A stretch of DNA of 64,000 nt, from assembly GCA_028622995.1 (NCBI GenBank), contig JAJQJQ010000081.1:124001-188000 (forward strand), given 5' to 3'. The stretch comes from Panagrolaimus kolymaensis. Taxonomy: Eukaryota > Nematoda > Chromadorea > Rhabditida > Panagrolaimidae. Numbering within the stretch: position 1 is the first letter of the stretch; the number at the start of each line of letters is the position of its first letter. Position numbers and translations under genes: made by a program. Under the pieces are notes generated by a model. It was not told the origin of the DNA. It saw nothing but the letters and a program-made list of their open reading frames with translations, and did not search any database. This document shows, piece after piece, positions 61,858 through 64,000 of this stretch.

Positions 61858-64000
61858 ATGTCGACGGATTCAAGAGTCGTATTTAAAAAACCATCAGGTA
61901 AAGTCTTATTTTCTTATTCATCAACACCAATAATGGCTTAATTTTTAGAAGATATCGAAACTGTTACAACTTCAGTATTAGAAGAACGTGAAGATGGCGG
62001 CGATGATGGAGCAAGATCATCTCAAATTGCTGTTTTCAATCCGTATTACACCATGTCAATCCAAAAACAACGTAGTATGCTTCCTATTGCAAAAGTATGT
62101 TTTGGTTTAAAGTTCTTTTCCTCATCTCATCATGATATGAATTTTAGTATCGAATGCAAGTTTTATATGCTCTTGAAAGATTTCGAACTGTTATCATTGT
62201 TGGTGAAACTGGAAGTGGAAAAAGCACACAAGTGCCACAATTTTTAATGGAAGCTGGATGGTGCAGTGATAGAAGGCTGATTGGAATTACACAACCAAGA
62301 AGAGTTGCAGCTGTTACAGTGGGTGTTTATTGACCTTTTGATTCAAATATTAACATGTTAAATTTTAAGCTTGCCACAAGAGTTGCCGATGAACAACTTT
62401 GTCGATTAGGTGGAAAAGTTGGATTTGTTGTTCGATTTGGTGGAGTAACAAGTGATGAAACTATGATTCAATATATGACTGATGGATTATTACTGAGAGA
62501 AATGAGTGCTGATCCTTTGCTGTTAAAATATAGGTAAGCTCTTGTTTTTTATTCTTTGCCTAAAAACATTATTTTTCAGTGTTATTATGATCGATGAAGC
62601 TCATGAACGCTCTGTTAATACCGATCTTTTACTTGCACTTTTACGTCGACTACAAAAAATTCGTGAAGATTTGAGAGTTATTGTCTCATCAGCAACTTTG
62701 GATGCAGCATATTTTCGACAATTTTTTGAACTCAATGATACCGATGATCCAATTAAAGATACCGCTGCAATTGTTTCTGTGGAAGGAAGTACTTATCCTG
62801 TGGATATTTTTTATGCTGAAAAGTATGGTTTTCATATTGCATGTGTACGTCATTCACGAACTCTTTATTTTTTAGGCCTGTTCCAAGTTATGTCAAAGCT
62901 GCACTTTCAACTATAATTGATATTCATACAAGGCATCCAAGTGGTGATATCCTGGTTTTTCTTACTGGACAAGATGAAGTTGAAGCAATATGTACTGATT
63001 TGAAAGAACAAACAAAGACAATGAAAAACTGTGATAAGCTTTGGATTGTTCCATTGTATGGTGGATTATCACAAAAGGAGCAGGTATGAGCGTTTTATTT
63101 TGTGATTTCGATAATGAAAAAGGTGTTTTAGTTACGAGCATTTGATTCAACACCATTTGGAACGCGGAAAGTTGTAGTTGCAACAAATATTGCTGAAACA
63201 TCGGTTACTATTCCCGGCATTTCTTATGGTAAGCAACAAATTTTAGACCATATTTTTACTTTCTGTTTATCTAAAACATGTAATATTCTTGCTTCATAAC
63301 TCACCTTTACTTTTTTAGTGATCGATTGTGGCTTTGTAAAGATGCGAATTGCTGATCCTCAAAATGGAATTGAAACTTTAATGGTTGTACCTATTTCTCA
63401 AGCTGCTGCTGATCAACGAGCTGGAAGGGCTGGTCGTGTACGCCCAGGAAAATGTTATCGTCTTTATCCTGAATCAGAATTTAAAAAACTTCTCTTTGCT
63501 ACTGTTCCAGAAATACAACGATGCCATTTAGCTCCTGTTATTTTACAATTAAAAACTTTGGGTGTATCAAATGTTGTTCGCTTCCATTATCTTGCAAGAC
63601 CTCGAGTTAAAGCAATGGCAAATGGATTTGATTTACTTCATGCTTTGGGAGCTATTGATGATGAAGGAGCGCTGACGAATAATCTTGGAACTAAAATGTG
63701 TACTTTACCATTGCCACCAATGCATTCAAAGGTTTTGTTAACATCAGAAAAATTTGGCTGCAGTGAAGAAATTGTTACCATTTTGGCTATGATGCAAATT
63801 CAAGATGCTTTCAATTTACCGAGAAATGCTAAACATGAAGCCGTAAGTTTATTTTTGTTAAACCATTTGTATATTTTTGTCTTACTTTGATGAATTTCAG
63901 GAACTTACAAAACGTGAATTTTCTGTTGCTGAAGGTGATCATCTTACAATGCTGAATATTTATACTGCTTTCATCGCCAACAACAAAGCTCAAAAATGGT
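61858..64000 (+). CDS. DEAH-box RNA helicase, DHX35 type, 3' end outside window
   Basis: Spliceosome-associated ATP-dependent RNA helicase. Exons: 61858-61897, 61949-62094, 62148-62318, 62370-62533, 62580-62822, 62876-63083, 63132-63228, 63319-63842 and 63901 onward; 564 codons in the window. After a short acidic N-terminus comes [21 protein letters not shown], the DHX35 lead-in, then motif [10 protein letters not shown] near residue 80, Ia [18 protein letters not shown] near 180, III SSATLD near 210, [45 protein letters not shown], the winged-helix and ratchet region, and [14 protein letters not shown] of the OB-fold part. The order and spacing fit DHX35 better than DHX8/15/16. No key residue is missing. 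Confidence 0.93.

Overview
The window is nuclear DNA of a small, AT-rich, intron-dense eukaryote, almost certainly a nematode. Evidence: about 50-bp introns ending in TTTTAG or TTTTCAG; splice acceptors directly before start codons, as expected for spliced-leader trans-splicing; two tandem chemoreceptor-type 7TM genes; a secreted Gly/Tyr-rich peptide of the NLP-29 type; nematode-style F-box-like genes; and a divergent PP1-like phosphatase. The F-box-like genes and the HAT/F-box-like fusion hint at a clade IV (panagrolaimid-like) species. That placement is inference.

Layout. 1-3.6 kb: 5' two-thirds of a SWI/SNF ATPase (Brahma/BRG1) on the minus strand. 5.2-9 kb: PP1-like phosphatase (+) and a LOTUS-domain germ-granule-like protein (-). 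10.4-12.3 kb: secreted class 3 lipase (+). 12.6-16.3 kb: two tandem chemoreceptors (+). 16.9-19.6 kb: a divergently arranged pair, an unknown Lys/Pro-rich membrane protein (-) and a protein tyrosine phosphatase (+). 20.5-25 kb: SWR1/SRCAP-type remodeller (+). 25.3-28 kb: an NLP-29-like peptide gene (-), a 547-bp near-perfect palindrome and a small secreted protein gene (+).

29.2-37.7 kb is a mobile-element region. A single intact 1,763-codon Helitron Rep/helicase ORF (-) is flanked by subterminal tandem repeats rich in stem-loops, by direct repeats, and by a pair of inverted repeats of about 62 bp. 38.1-43.5 kb: a micro-membrane protein, a TopBP1-type BRCT gene (-) and its truncated tandem duplicate, and a decayed small gene next to a repeat. 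43.9-48.4 kb is gene-poor and contains two small hAT-type MITEs with perfect 8-bp target-site duplications. 48.8-54.8 kb: a cluster of F-box-like genes, a truncated copy, and a HAT-repeat (SART3-like) gene apparently fused to an F-box-like C-terminal half. 55.4-56.6 kb: a phosphoglycolate-phosphatase-type HAD enzyme (-). 56.6-61.8 kb has little recognisable coding sequence. 61.9-64 kb: the start of a DHX35-type DEAH-box RNA helicase (+), cut by the window end.

No operon is evident and neighbours alternate strand. Conserved chromatin, splicing and DNA-damage genes are interleaved with fast-evolving nematode families and recent mobile DNA. Splice sites were chosen by hand; reading frame and exon sums were checked for each model.
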